Shown: piece after piece, positions 26,801-36,891 of the stretch
Numbering within the stretch: the stretch's first letter is position 1
Layout: each line of letters opens with the position of its first letter
Assembly (NCBI GenBank): GCA_020859745.1
Contig: JAJBVQ010000260.1
Coordinates: 1 to 49,766 of the forward strand
DNA from: Rikenellaceae bacterium
GTDB lineage: Bacteria > Bacteroidota > Bacteroidia > Bacteroidales > Rikenellaceae
Length of the DNA: 49,766 nt
Direction of reading: 5' to 3'
Position numbers and translations under genes: made by a program
The notes under the pieces: generated by a model
The model's database searches: none
Told to the model about the DNA's origin: nothing
Seen by the model: only the letters and a program-made list of their open reading frames with translations

Positions 26801-28129
26801 TCGCTGCGCCTGCGCGTGCGGTCGCTGATCGAGAGCCTGAAATTCAAGGCGGGGACGAAAGCGGACGAATTGCAGCCTTTCGTGACCACGAAACCGTTCA
26901 ACAAGGCGGAACGGAAACGCAAACTGCTGCTGCCCCACTTCTCGGATGCCCATGTCGAGGTGATCGAAGCCCTGTTCCATGCGGCGGGTTACGACGCGGA
27001 GACGCTGCCCCGGCCGGACGGAGCGACGGTGGACTGCGGTCTGAAATACGCCAACAACGAGGTCTGCTATCCTGCGACTTTGGTGGTGGGCGACATGGTG
27101 AAGGCACTGGAATCGGGCAGGTACGATCCCGACCGCGTGGCGGTGGTCATGACGCAGACCGGGGGCCAGTGCCGGGCGACGAACTACCTGACGCTTCTCA
27201 AAAAAGCGGTCGTGGATGCCGGCTATCCGCAGGTGCCGGTCATTTCATTGAACTCAGGAGGGCCTGTGGAAGCGGGATTGAAGATCAACTGGTTCAAGGT
27301 CGCGCCGGTTGCCTTGGCTGCCTTGCTGTATGGGGACTGCATAGCCAAGTTGTATTACGCCTCCGTCATCCGGGAACGGACGCAAGGGGATGCGGAAAGG
27401 CTCCGGAAACATTACTTAGCGGAGGCGGTGCCTTATATCGAATGCAGGGATACCGATGCGCTGTTCCGGCTGCTGGGGGACGCGGCCGGAGCGTTCGACA
27501 AGATCGTTGCGACCGATACGGCGCCGCGCGCCAAGGTGGGGGTCGTCGGGGAAATTTACCTGAAACTCAACTCGTTCAGTCACAAAGATATCCTGCATTG
27601 GCTGGCCGGAGAAGGGATCGAGGTGATCCCTCCGACGATCGTTAATTTCTTCATGCAGGCTTTCGTGAACCGAAAGGTCAATAAAAAGGCGCACCTTACG
27701 GATTCATCGCTCGTGCCGGAATTCGTTATCGACCGGCTCTACCGCTGGGCGGACGGCTATGTGAAGCGTGCGAACCGGATTTGCAGCGCGTTCCGGTACT
27801 ATGTTCCTTTCGGCAATATTTTCGAAGAGGCGGACGAGGCGTCCGGACTGGTACCCCTTACAGCGCAGTTCGGCGAAGGTTGGCTCATCGCGGCCGAAAT
27901 GGCGGGGTTCGCCCGGTCGGGTGTCAACCACGTCATCAGCCTCCAGCCGTTCGGATGTATCGCCAACCATATCGTATCCAAGGGGATCGAGAAAAAGGTG
28001 CGGGATATGTTTCCGCAGATGAGCCTGCTCTTCCTCGATTTCGACAGCGGGGTGAGCGAGGTGAACGTGCTGAACCGACTGCACTTGATGGTCAACAACC
28101 TCAAACAGCCGGAAAAGGTCAGTGTCTGA
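23852..28129 (+). CDS. 2-hydroxyacyl-CoA dehydratase activase-type protein (copy 2)
   Basis: The second full copy of the two-ATPase-domain activase, with cysteine pairs 133/173 and 459/498 and the CKGCENQC cluster intact. No disabling change relative to 3369-7646 is seen in the translated protein. Confidence 0.88.
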   Translation: MIGKTMIQDIVRAGLDVGSTTAKLVLVGEQGEILHSAYKRHHADVLGTAAALFSEVLEHFGDRRVLLTVTGSAGMGIAERFLLPFEQEVVAATNLIRAVYPDIKTLIDIGGEDAKMVFFPEEALPDMRMSGNCAGGTGAFIDQMATLLGCTVDEMGEMAMLPGTKIHPIASRCGVFSKTDIQNLIARNVSKADVSASVFHAVAVQTVTTLSHGFSVQPKVLFCGGPFAFTPALRVAFVRYLGLREDEYIVPENAPVISAWGAALSPSKAEKGILLSGFIEDLKRGDRNGNLVQTNRLEPLFRDESELSEWESAKKETRIARISLEDCDGGCYLGIDSGSTTTKIVAIDSRERIVFSYYANNEGNPIAAAQKGLRQFLTEAEKAGKPIRIQGSCSTGYGEDLLRAAFGLGGGIIETIAHYLAARKVDPEVSFILDIGGQDMKALFVENGALYRVEINEACSSGCGSFISAFAGSLQHSVSDFASMACTAGAPCDLGTRCTVFMNSKVKQFLREGASVPDISAGLAYSVVKNCLYKVLKLKNLSELGGHVVVQGGTMRNRSIVRAFEKLAGVPVAFTDIPELMGALGCALYAKSQATGGKGVLLSQILQTTDFTSRQTQCKGCENQCYVTRYTFNNGNVYYSGNKCEKVFTNRGAESRTGDNVYPQKYELLFGRETAGTGQTRPLTIGIPRILGMYEDYPFWHALFTACGFGVMLSEPSTMRKYETGVNSVMSDNICFPAKLAHSHILDLIERKADRIFYPFTIFEQRDGAQENNSFNCPVVTGYAEVLKNSIDPEGKCGIPFDAPTITFKSAKGLRRGCLDYLRTLGVPDATVKKAVDKALQAQDDYRARIKTMNLRLFERSKRKGELTVLLAGRPYHTDPLIQHKLSDMIAGFGVNVISEDIVRNDDSVDISRIHSVPQWSYVNRILKAAQWVAEQGDDIHFVQMTSFGCGPDAFLLDEVRAVLKRYGKTLTILKIDDVNNIGSLRLRVRSLIESLKFKAGTKADELQPFVTTKPFNKAERKRKLLLPHFSDAHVEVIEALFHAAGYDAETLPRPDGATVDCGLKYANNEVCYPATLVVGDMVKALESGRYDPDRVAVVMTQTGGQCRATNYLTLLKKAVVDAGYPQVPVISLNSGGPVEAGLKINWFKVAPVALAALLYGDCIAKLYYASVIRERTQGDAERLRKHYLAEAVPYIECRDTDALFRLLGDAAGAFDKIVATDTAPRAKVGVVGEIYLKLNSFSHKDILHWLAGEGIEVIPPTIVNFFMQAFVNRKVNKKAHLTDSSLVPEFVIDRLYRWADGYVKRANRICSAFRYYVPFGNIFEEADEASGLVPLTAQFGEGWLIAAEMAGFARSGVNHVISLQPFGCIANHIVSKGIEKKVRDMFPQMSLLFLDFDSGVSEVNVLNRLHLMVNNLKQPEKVSV

Positions 28130-28237
28130 TGCGGCCGTCTGCGTCCGGTTACGGCCCGGATGTTGCAGGCGCTTGCAAAATAAACGGGAGGGCGGTCCGT
28201 TTCAATAAAAGTACATTCAAACCCGAAAGAACAGCTT

Positions 28238-29533
28238 ATGAAGAACCTGAAAGAAGAAGCATTGCGTTACCACAGCTCCGCTCCCAAAGGCAAATTGGGG
28301 GTGGTGCCGACCAAACCCTATATGACCCAGCACGACCTGTCGCTGGCCTACACGCCCGGCGTGGCGGTTCCTTGCATGGAGATTTACGACGACCCGGAGA
28401 AAGCCTACGAATACACGGGGAAAGAGAACCTGGTGGCCGTGATTTCGAACGGGACGGCGGTCTTGGGGCTGGGCGACATCGGGCCGTTGGCGTCGAAACC
28501 GGTGATGGAGGGAAAAGGGCTGCTGTTCAAAGTTCTGGCCGGAATCAACGTTTACGATATCGAGATCGACACGTCGGACGTGGACCAGTTCGTGCAGACG
28601 GTCAAGATGATCGCCCCGACCTTCGGCGGGATCAACCTGGAGGATATCAAGGCTCCCCAGTGCTTCGAGATAGAGCGGCGGCTCAAAGAGGAGCTCGACC
28701 TGCCCCTGATGCACGACGACCAGCACGGAACGGCGATCATCACGTCGGCGGCCATGCTCAATGCGCTGGACATCGTGGGAAAAAAGATCGGGGAGATCAA
28801 GGTCGTGGTCAACGGCGCCGGTGCGGCGGCTACCGCTTGTGCGAAGCTCTACCTTTCGTTGGGTGTGAAGGCGGAAAATCTGGTGATGTGCGACAGCAAA
28901 GGGGTGATCAATAAAAAACGGACAGGGCTGTCGCCCGAGAAGGCGCAGTTCGCGACCGACCGGGATATCGACACGCTGGCCGAGGCGCTGGTCGGGGCGG
29001 ATCTGTTCCTGGGCGTGTCGAAAGCGGGTGTGCTGAAAGGCGAGATGGTCAAGACCATGGCCAAAGATCCGATCGTCTTCGCTTTGGCCAATCCCGACCC
29101 GGAGATTCCGTACGACGAAGCCAAGGCTTCGCGTCCGGATCTTATCTTCGCCACGGGCCGGAGCGACTACCCCAATCAGGTGAACAATGTGATCGGCTTC
29201 CCTTATATATTCCGCGGGGCTATGGACGTGCGGGCCACGGCGATCAACGAGGAGATGAAGATCGCTGCCGCGCGGGCCATCGCCAGTCTGGCGAAACAGC
29301 CGGTCACCGGCGAAGTGCTGGCCGCATATAACTTAGACGAATTGGCGTTCGGGCGGGAATATCTGATCCCGAAGCCGCTGGACAAACGGTTGCTGACCGT
29401 GGTTTCGATCGCCGTGGCGAAGGCCGCGATCGAGTCCGGCGTAGCCACGCGGGTCATCACCGATTGGGATACCTATGCCGCCGAACTGGTGTGCATGTTG
29501 GCGAGGGTGCATAAGCACTCCATACTGAGATAA
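28238..29533 (+). CDS. malic enzyme (copy 2)
   Basis: The 431-aa short malic enzyme, with the same translation as 7755-9050. Doubling could raise flux from malate to pyruvate and NAD(P)H if dosage matters. The terminator at 29536-29565 is retained. Confidence 0.95.
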   Translation: MKNLKEEALRYHSSAPKGKLGVVPTKPYMTQHDLSLAYTPGVAVPCMEIYDDPEKAYEYTGKENLVAVISNGTAVLGLGDIGPLASKPVMEGKGLLFKVLAGINVYDIEIDTSDVDQFVQTVKMIAPTFGGINLEDIKAPQCFEIERRLKEELDLPLMHDDQHGTAIITSAAMLNALDIVGKKIGEIKVVVNGAGAAATACAKLYLSLGVKAENLVMCDSKGVINKKRTGLSPEKAQFATDRDIDTLAEALVGADLFLGVSKAGVLKGEMVKTMAKDPIVFALANPDPEIPYDEAKASRPDLIFATGRSDYPNQVNNVIGFPYIFRGAMDVRATAINEEMKIAAARAIASLAKQPVTGEVLAAYNLDELAFGREYLIPKPLDKRLLTVVSIAVAKAAIESGVATRVITDWDTYAAELVCMLARVHKHSILR

Positions 29534-29535
29534 AG

Positions 29536-29565
29536 AAGGGCCGGTTTTCAGACCGGCCCTTTTTT
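29536..29565. terminator. terminator after malic enzyme (copy 2)
   Basis: A 10-bp stem with arm AAGGGCCGGT and a T run between convergent genes. Confidence 0.85.
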
Positions 29566-30256
29566 ATTTGACGATTACCTGCGGCAACGCTTTCTGGAGC
29601 CACTCTTTATCCACGGTGTGGTAGTGGTACGGATAGAGATATTTCGGCTCGATGATCTTGGCGGCCTCAATAAATTCCTCCTCATTCATCGTGAACGGCA
29701 GCATCAGCGGCAGGAAAGCGATATAAATGAAATTGATCTTCCGCATCTCCGGCGTCAGCTCCGTGTCCCCGGCAATGTAGATCCGCTTGTCGTCCACGGT
29801 CAGGATATAGCCGTTGCCGACTCCCTGCGGATGGAAAGGTTGTCCCGGCGCACGTTCGCGCACGATATTATAGGCCGGCACTGCGTCGATGCGGATCAGG
29901 TCTTTGTATTCCGTGCTATCTCCGTTGGCCAGCGTGACGATCTCCTGTTCGAAACCGTCTTCCCGGAGTAGCTCCGCCACTTTCGGCGGGGCGATAAACG
30001 TCGTTGCGGGGGTGGCGATCTGCCGGATGGCGTCCGGATCGTAATGATCGTAGTGGTCGTGGGTGATCAGGATGGCCGTCGCCTCGGGAAGCGCCGAATA
30101 ATCGGCCGTTTCGCTGTACGGATCGACAGCGATCAATTCATCTTTATAACCCAGGTAAAGGGAGGCGTGCCCGACGAGGGTCACGCTGATCTCGCCGTAG
30201 CGGTCGGTGGTGTTCGGAAGTGTTCTCATGGTGCCAGTAAAAATAGCATTTTTCAT
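29564..30256 (-). CDS. MBL-fold hydrolase (copy 2)
   Basis: A UlaG-like metallo-hydrolase with THDHYDHYD, the same as the gene at 9081-9773. The start was chosen at ATG 30256 for the same reasons; the frame is open to 30301. Confidence 0.8.
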   Translation of the reverse strand: MKNAIFTGTMRTLPNTTDRYGEISVTLVGHASLYLGYKDELIAVDPYSETADYSALPEATAILITHDHYDHYDPDAIRQIATPATTFIAPPKVAELLREDGFEQEIVTLANGDSTEYKDLIRIDAVPAYNIVRERAPGQPFHPQGVGNGYILTVDDKRIYIAGDTELTPEMRKINFIYIAFLPLMLPFTMNEEEFIEAAKIIEPKYLYPYHYHTVDKEWLQKALPQVIVK

Positions 30257-30327
30257 GCCGAATTCCGAAAAAAGTTGGAAGTCCGAATAAAAAGCGTACA
30301 TTTACACCGTATACTTAAAGTCGTTTA

Positions 30328-32514
30328 ATGTTTTCCATCCCTGAGCTCATCGCTCGCCAGCTTTCCCTCTCCTCTCTCAGTCAGGCAGAAAATACGATCC
30401 GTTTGCTGGACGACGGTTGTACCGTTCCGTTCATCAGCCGCTATCGCAAGGAGGCGACCGGGGGACTGGACGAGATCGCGGTCGAACGTATCCGCGAGTT
30501 GTATGGGAAGTATACCGAGCTGGAAAAACGAAAAACCACCGTCCTCCAGACCATCGAAGAACAGGGGAAACTGACCCCGCAACTGAAGGCCGCCATTGCC
30601 GACTGCGCGGATATGGCGGTGTTGGAAGACCTCTATTTGCCTTATAAACCGAAACGTCGTACGCGGGGAACGATAGCCCGGGAGAAAGGTTTGGAGCCGC
30701 TGGCGAGGATGATTATGGGACAATCCGTTGCCGGTGATTTGCGGACAGTCGCGGAGCAGTTTGTGAAGGGCGATGTTGTGCCGGATGCGGACGCGGCTTT
30801 GGCGGGGGCTTCGGACATTATCGCGGAATGGGTCAGTGAGTCGGCTGCGGCGCGGGACAGCGTTCGCCGGACTTTCGCCTCGAACGGGATCATCGTTTCG
30901 AAGATCGCCAAAGGGGCGGATACGAATAAGGAAGAGTCGGCCAAGTTTTCGGACTACTACGATTGGAGCGAACCGCTGCGGCGGTGTGCGAGCCACCGGC
31001 TGATGGCGATGGCAAGGGGCGAAAAGGCGGGTGTGCTGCGCTTGTCACTGGGGCTGGATGCCGCTCAGGAAGAGAGTTTATCGGGACGTCTGAACCGGAT
31101 ATTCGTGCGGCGGGAGGCGAAAAACCGGGAGGCCATCGATTTTGTGTGCCGTGCTGTGGCGGACGGATATAAACGGCTGGTCAAGCCTTCCATCGAGACC
31201 GAACTGTTGGGCGTGGCCAAAGAGCGGGCGGACGAGGAGGCGATCAAAGTCTTTGCGGAAAACCTGCGGCAGCTGTTGCTGGCGGCTCCGTTGGGGCAGA
31301 AAAACATACTGGCGGTCGATCCGGGGTTCCGGACGGGCTGCAAGGTGGTCTGCCTCGACCGGCAGGGAAATCTTTTGCACAACGAGACGATTTACCCGCA
31401 TGCGCCGCAGAGCAAGCGGGCCGAAGCGGGAGAGGCGCTTCGGCGCATGGTGCGGCAATACGGTGTCGAGGCGATTGCCGTGGGAAACGGGACCGCCGGG
31501 CGTGAAACCGAACAATTGGTACGGGATTTGCGCCTGGATATGACGGACGGGAGCGGGCCGGTGCCGGTTTATATGGTGAGCGAGGACGGTGCGTCGGTCT
31601 ATTCGGCGTCTGCGACGGCACGGGAGGAGTTTCCCGATTATGACGTGACCGTGCGCGGCTCGGTGTCGATCGGGCGCAGGCTGATGGATCCGCTGGCGGA
31701 GCTGGTCAAGATCGACCCGAAGTCGATCGGCGTGGGACAGTACCAGCACGACGTGGATCAGACGAAGCTCAAACGCAGTTTGGATACGGTGGTGGAAAGC
31801 TGTGTGAACCGGGTGGGCGTAAGCCTCAATACGGCTTCGAAACACCTTCTGGCCTATGTGTCCGGACTGGGGCCGGTGCTGGCGGGGAATATCGTGGAGT
31901 ACCGCGCGGCGAACGGGGCGTTCCGTTCGCGGAAAGAGTTACTGAAGGTGCCGCGGCTCGGGACGAAATCGTTCGAGCAGTCGGCGGGATTCCTGCGTAT
32001 CGAGGGGGCGGCCAACCCGCTGGACGATACGGCCGTGCATCCCGAATCCTATCCTATTGTAGAAAAAATGGCAGCTGATCTGGGCGTAACGGTCGGCGAG
32101 CTGGTAAAAAACGAATCTCTACGCCAAAAAATCAATCTTAACCACTACGTAACCAAAGGCGTAGGCATTCAAACACTCACACAAATCATGAGCGAATTTT
32201 CGAAAGAGGGGCGCGATCCGCGCACCGAGAACCTGAACTTCCAGTTCGCAGAAGGCATCAACTCGATCAACGACCTCCAGGAAGGCATGGTACTTCCGGG
32301 TATCGTGACCAACATCACCAACTTCGGCGTTTTCGTCGATGTGGGAGCCAAACAGGACGGTTTGGTACATATCTCGCAGCTGGCCAATAAATTTGTCCAG
32401 AACCCGGCGGACGTTGTCAGCCTGAACCAGGAAGTAAAGGTGAAAGTCATGGAAGTGGACATGGGCCGCAAGCGCATCAGCCTCTCTATGAAAGCCCTGC
32501 TGAACGAAGAATAA
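30328..32514 (+). CDS. tex: Tex protein (copy 2)
   Basis: The 728-aa Tex with YqgF-like, helix-hairpin-helix and S1 domains, the same as 9845-12031, including the codon-use shift (here from about 32053). Confidence 0.95.
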   Translation: MFSIPELIARQLSLSSLSQAENTIRLLDDGCTVPFISRYRKEATGGLDEIAVERIRELYGKYTELEKRKTTVLQTIEEQGKLTPQLKAAIADCADMAVLEDLYLPYKPKRRTRGTIAREKGLEPLARMIMGQSVAGDLRTVAEQFVKGDVVPDADAALAGASDIIAEWVSESAAARDSVRRTFASNGIIVSKIAKGADTNKEESAKFSDYYDWSEPLRRCASHRLMAMARGEKAGVLRLSLGLDAAQEESLSGRLNRIFVRREAKNREAIDFVCRAVADGYKRLVKPSIETELLGVAKERADEEAIKVFAENLRQLLLAAPLGQKNILAVDPGFRTGCKVVCLDRQGNLLHNETIYPHAPQSKRAEAGEALRRMVRQYGVEAIAVGNGTAGRETEQLVRDLRLDMTDGSGPVPVYMVSEDGASVYSASATAREEFPDYDVTVRGSVSIGRRLMDPLAELVKIDPKSIGVGQYQHDVDQTKLKRSLDTVVESCVNRVGVSLNTASKHLLAYVSGLGPVLAGNIVEYRAANGAFRSRKELLKVPRLGTKSFEQSAGFLRIEGAANPLDDTAVHPESYPIVEKMAADLGVTVGELVKNESLRQKINLNHYVTKGVGIQTLTQIMSEFSKEGRDPRTENLNFQFAEGINSINDLQEGMVLPGIVTNITNFGVFVDVGAKQDGLVHISQLANKFVQNPADVVSLNQEVKVKVMEVDMGRKRISLSMKALLNEE

Positions 32515-32534
32515 TCTATCGTATCTTCTGACCC

Positions 32535-32568
32535 GGCGGCCTCGTTCTTCGGAACGGGGCCGCCTATT
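32535..32568 (+). terminator. terminator of tex (copy 2)
   Basis: A 13-bp stem closed by a TTCG loop. Confidence 0.8.
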
Positions 32569-32626
32569 TTATATCCTCGGCACAGGGTTTGCAGTATTTG
32601 CGGAAGAAATATAAAAAACTATCGTT

Positions 32627-33367
32627 ATGAAATTTGCCAGTATGACCGTGGGCGAAATCGCGGCGGCATATCCCGATGCCACCGATATATTCACCCAATA
32701 CGGAATAGACTACTGCTGCGGCGGGAAGCGTAATTTTACGGAAGCCACCCGTTCACACGGGCTCGATCCCGACGAGGTTGAACGGGAGATCATCGGCCAC
32801 GAGCAATCGACCGCGCGATTGAACGACAAGCTGAATAACTTCTCCATTCCACAGATTATCGACCATATCCTGGCCTATCACCATGCCTATGTGCGGGACC
32901 GGAGGCAGAAATTGCCTCCGCTGGCCAAAAAGGTCGCATCGACGCACGGCCAACGCCATCCGGAGCTGGTGGAGGTAGCGCAGCTCACCGAGAACCTTTT
33001 CGATGAGCTGGAAGTCCATATGCGCAAAGAGGAAGAGGTGCTGTTTCCGGCTATCAGGGCATTGGTGTCGAACGAGGAAAAGGGGACTCCCCTGCCCCAG
33101 ATGCGTTTCGCGTCGATCGACCAGCCTATCGCCGCGATGGAGCGCGACCATAGCCAGACGGGCGGCGAATTGTACGACCTCAGACGCCTGACGAACGACT
33201 TTACCGTCCCGGAGGAGGGCTGCGTTTCGTACAGGGAACTCTATGACGGGCTCAGGGATATGCAGGCCAATACGTTCGAACACGTGCATCTGGAAAACAA
33301 CATCCTTTTCCCGCGGGCCCTTGAATTGGAACGCACTGTGCGGCAGGAGTCGGCGAACGGTTTTTAG
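32627..33367 (+). CDS. ric: Ric di-iron repair protein (copy 2)
   Basis: The 246-aa ScdA/hemerythrin-type repair protein with Cys30-Cys31, the same as 12144-12884. Extra dosage of a nitrosative-stress repair gene could be one selectable effect of the duplication (inference). Confidence 0.93.
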   Translation: MKFASMTVGEIAAAYPDATDIFTQYGIDYCCGGKRNFTEATRSHGLDPDEVEREIIGHEQSTARLNDKLNNFSIPQIIDHILAYHHAYVRDRRQKLPPLAKKVASTHGQRHPELVEVAQLTENLFDELEVHMRKEEEVLFPAIRALVSNEEKGTPLPQMRFASIDQPIAAMERDHSQTGGELYDLRRLTNDFTVPEEGCVSYRELYDGLRDMQANTFEHVHLENNILFPRALELERTVRQESANGF

Positions 33368-33378
33368 CATAAAATGCG

Positions 33379-33386
33379 TAATTTTG
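33379..33386 (+). promoter_or_regulatory. -7 element of MATE gene (copy 2)
   Basis: TAATTTTG directly before the ric terminator hairpin. Confidence 0.55.
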
Positions 33387-33417
33387 GGTCGCTTTTCGAT
33401 AAAAGCGGCCTTTTTTT
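33387..33417 (+). terminator. terminator of ric (copy 2)
   Basis: A 10-bp stem, loop CGAT, seven T. Confidence 0.8.
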
Positions 33418-33421
33418 GCGC

Positions 33422-34771
33422 ATGCACAATCTCCTCCGATACCGTTCCGATTATCGCGAACTGCTGAGGCTCGGCCTACCCATCATCGTGGGACAGCTCG
33501 GCATCGTGATCGTGGGCTTTATGGACAACTTGATGGTCGGCCGTTACGGGATGGACGACCTCGCAGCCGTATCGTTCGTGAACAGCGTGTTCAACATTCC
33601 GATCCTTTTCGGCCTCGGGTTTTCGTACGGGCTGACGCCGCTCGTCGGGCAAAGTTTCGGGACGCGGGACACCTCGCGGATCGGCGAACTGCTCAAAAAC
33701 GGTTTGGCGGTCAATGCGGCGGTCGGGGTAGTCCTGATGCTCGCGATGGGTGCGATCTTGCTGAATGTGGAGCATCTGGGGCAGCCTTCGGAACTGCTGC
33801 CGCTGATCCGGCCCTATTTCGCCTTGCAGTTGGCGTCGCTGTTGTTCGTGATGCTGTTCAACGGATTCAAACAGTTCGCCGACGGAATTACCGACACGCG
33901 GCTGCCGATGTATGTCATGATCGGCGGGAATGTCCTGAACGTGGCAGGTAACTACATCCTGATCTACGGGAAACTAGGATTTCCGGCCATGGGAGCGACA
34001 GGGGCGGGTATTTCCACCCTGCTCACCCGCATACTGATGCCGCTGGTCTTTGCCGGGATCTTCTTTTACGGAGGACGCTACCGACAGTACCGGCCTGCCT
34101 TCCGGCAGAGCGGTTTCCGCCGGTCGAGTGCGAAATTGCTGGCCAGGATGGGAACGATGGTCGGGCTGCAAATGGGGATCGAGAACGGTATGTTCAGCAT
34201 CGCAGGGGTGATGATCGGCTGGCTGGGGACGGTCGAACTGGCTTCCCACCAGGTGATCCTGTCGGTATCGACGCTCGGGATTTTGCTCTACTACGGTACG
34301 GGAGCGGCGATTGCGATCCGGGTCAGCAATTTCTACGGGCGGAAGGATGTGGCGGGCGTTAGGCGAACCGCGGCGGCCGGTGTGCGGCTGATGGCCGCTA
34401 TGGCGATGGCGATCTGCGGTGTGTTTTTGATATTGAGGCCGTTTATGGGGCGGATATTCAATGCGCCGCCGGAAGTGTGCGATATCGTGTCGGTCTTGAT
34501 GTTGATCCTGCTGACTTTACAGGTCGGGGACGTGTTCCAGGTCACTTACGCCAATGCCCTGCGGGGGATGAACGACGTGACCTCGATGGCAGCGATCTCG
34601 TTCGTGGGCTATTTCGTGCTGGCGTTGCCGCTGTGTTATGTGTTCGGCTTCGTTTTGCACGGCGGCGTCGCCGGGATCTGGTGGGGGTTCCCGGTCGGAT
34701 TGCTTTCGGCGGGGCTGATGATGAAGGGAAGGTTCGGATATTTGACTAAAAACAGGGAGTTGCATGGATAA
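33422..34771 (+). CDS. MATE efflux transporter (copy 2)
   Basis: The 449-aa exporter, the same as 12939-14288, starting after the ric terminator. A doubled exporter could raise tolerance to its unknown substrates, which makes it a candidate for why the duplication might be kept (inference). Confidence 0.92.
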   Translation: MHNLLRYRSDYRELLRLGLPIIVGQLGIVIVGFMDNLMVGRYGMDDLAAVSFVNSVFNIPILFGLGFSYGLTPLVGQSFGTRDTSRIGELLKNGLAVNAAVGVVLMLAMGAILLNVEHLGQPSELLPLIRPYFALQLASLLFVMLFNGFKQFADGITDTRLPMYVMIGGNVLNVAGNYILIYGKLGFPAMGATGAGISTLLTRILMPLVFAGIFFYGGRYRQYRPAFRQSGFRRSSAKLLARMGTMVGLQMGIENGMFSIAGVMIGWLGTVELASHQVILSVSTLGILLYYGTGAAIAIRVSNFYGRKDVAGVRRTAAAGVRLMAAMAMAICGVFLILRPFMGRIFNAPPEVCDIVSVLMLILLTLQVGDVFQVTYANALRGMNDVTSMAAISFVGYFVLALPLCYVFGFVLHGGVAGIWWGFPVGLLSAGLMMKGRFGYLTKNRELHG

Positions 34772-36180
34772 GAAAACGACGATCCGGGTTTCGCTGGTGG
34801 TGGCGATAGCCTTTTTCATGCAGTTCCTTGACACCACGGCGGTCAATACCGCCATTCCGGTCATGGCCGATGCGTTCGGCACCGACGTGGTGCACCTGAG
34901 TACGGGGATCACCTCGTACCTGATGGCGCTGGCGATCTTTATTCCCGTGAGCGGCTGGATCGCCGACCGCTACGGAACCCGGAAGGTGTTTTGCGCGGCC
35001 ATTGCCTTTTTCATCCTCTCCTCCACCCTGTGCGGCACGTCGCAAAACCTGCTGCAATTCGTCGTTTACCGGATTATGCAGGGGATGGCCGGGGCGATGA
35101 TGTCGCCCGTAGGGCGGCTCGCGGTGCTGAAAGTGACCCCCAAAGAGGATCTGCCCACGGCGATGAACTATATCACCATCCCCGCTTTGATGGCGCCGAT
35201 CGTGGGGCCGCTGGTGGGGGGATACCTGACGACTTTCTGGTCGTGGCGCTGGATCTTTTACCTGAATGTGCCGATCAGCATCGCCTGCATCCTGTTGGCC
35301 TGGCACTATATCCCGGAAGAGGAGCCGCGCACGGGAAAAGCGGCGGTCAAAAAGCCGTTCGACTGGGTGGGCTTCGTATTGAGCGGCCTGGCGTTATCGG
35401 GCTTTATGTACGGGGTCGAGCTGTTCAGCAAATCCAATGTCCTATCTGGTCTCCGTCTCCACCGTGGCGGTCAGCCTGTTGATCCTGTGGCTGAACGTAT
35501 GGTATTCCAAACGCACGCCGTCGCCGCTGATCGATTATTCGGTGATGAAGGTGCGGACGTACAGCATAACGATCTGGGTCGGTTCCGTGTCGCGCATCGT
35601 GATCGGGGCGTTCCCTTACCTGGTGCCGCTGATGTTCCAGGAGGGTTTCGGGCTGAGTCCGTTCCAGTCGGGCCTGCTGTTCCTCTCCACGATGGTGGGC
35701 AACCTGTCGATGAAGTCGGCGACGGTATGCATCATCCGACATTTCAAGTTCCGGAGCATTTTGCTGGTCAACGGGTTCCTGGTCGCGCTGTTCACTTTCT
35801 TCACGGCATTGCTGCTGCCGGACACGCCGGTGTGGATCATCGTGGTTACGCTGTTCTGTTCCGGTTTGGTGCGGTCGATGCAGTTCAGCTCGCTCACGAC
35901 GCTGGCTTTCGCCGATATCGCAGACCGGAAAATGACTTCGGCCAACACGCTGTACAGCACCATTCAACAGATGTCGACCGGTATGGGGATCGCCGTCGGA
36001 GCCGTGGCCCTGCGGTTCGCCAATTTGATCGACAGCGGGGTGCCGGGACACTATACCGTGCCGGATTTCCGGCTGGCTTTCATTTTTGTTGCGGCGATCG
36101 GTTTCCTGCACCTTTTCGGCTATACGTGGCTCAAACCGACTGCGGGTAATGCGGTGCGGATCAAGAAATCGGAGTCCTAA
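34764..36180 (+). pseudogene. frameshifted DHA2-type MFS exporter (copy 2)
   Basis: It carries the same frame change as copy 1: the N-terminal half runs from ATG 34764, the C-terminal half from about 35437 to 36180. Finding the lesion in both copies shows it arose before duplication, unless the assembly used one consensus for both. Confidence 0.8.
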
Positions 36181-36181
36181 A

Positions 36182-36212
36182 AAAGGAGTCTCGTCCGGTC
36201 TGAGGCTCCTTT
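36182..36212. terminator. terminator between MFS gene and ribB (copy 2)
   Basis: An 11-bp stem with arm AAAGGAGTCTC. Confidence 0.7.
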
Positions 36213-36231
36213 CATATTGTTTCGATCATCG

Positions 36232-36891
36232 TTAAATATTCCGGTTTTTCCGGTAGGTTTTGATGTCATCTATCGTGACGACCGGATAACCGTGTTCGCG
36301 GGCGAACCCGACCACCTGCGGCAGGCGGGCCATAGTCCCGTCCTCGTTGGTCAGTTCGCAGAGTACCGCATAGGGAGGCAATGCGGCGATGCGGGCCAGA
36401 TCAACACTCCCTTCGGTGTGTCCCTCACGTTCCAGTACGCCTCCCGGCCGTGCGATCAGCGGAAATACATGTCCCGGCCTGCACAGTGAATCCGGGACGG
36501 CATCCGGCGCTATCGCCGCGCGGATCGTCCGTATCCGGTCGGCGGCCGAAACACCGGTGGTCACGCCCTCCGCCGCCTCGATCGAGACCGTGAAGGCCGT
36601 TCCGTAGCGGCTGGTGTTGTTTTCGACCATAGGCGGGAGTCCCAGGGCATCGGCTTTTTCCTGTGGGATGCAAAGGCAGACGATGCCGCTGCACGCCCGG
36701 ATCATCAGGGCCATTTGCTCGGTCGTCATGCGGGAGGCGGCGAAGATCAGGTCGCCTTCGTTCTCGCGGTTCTCATCGTCCGTCAGCAGGATGCCTCTCC
36801 CCTCTTTCAAGGCTTCCGCCGCCCGCTCCACTCGCTCGGCAGGGCTGCCGTAACGAGCTAATAACGCAGGTTCCGCCATGCTATTTGACAT
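36232..36891 (-). CDS. ribB: 3,4-dihydroxy-2-butanone 4-phosphate synthase (copy 2)
   Basis: The 219-aa RibB of riboflavin synthesis, the same as 15749-16408, again overlapping the upstream nitroreductase-like gene by 11 bp. Confidence 0.95.
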   Translation of the reverse strand: MSNSMAEPALLARYGSPAERVERAAEALKEGRGILLTDDENRENEGDLIFAASRMTTEQMALMIRACSGIVCLCIPQEKADALGLPPMVENNTSRYGTAFTVSIEAAEGVTTGVSAADRIRTIRAAIAPDAVPDSLCRPGHVFPLIARPGGVLEREGHTEGSVDLARIAALPPYAVLCELTNEDGTMARLPQVVGFAREHGYPVVTIDDIKTYRKNRNI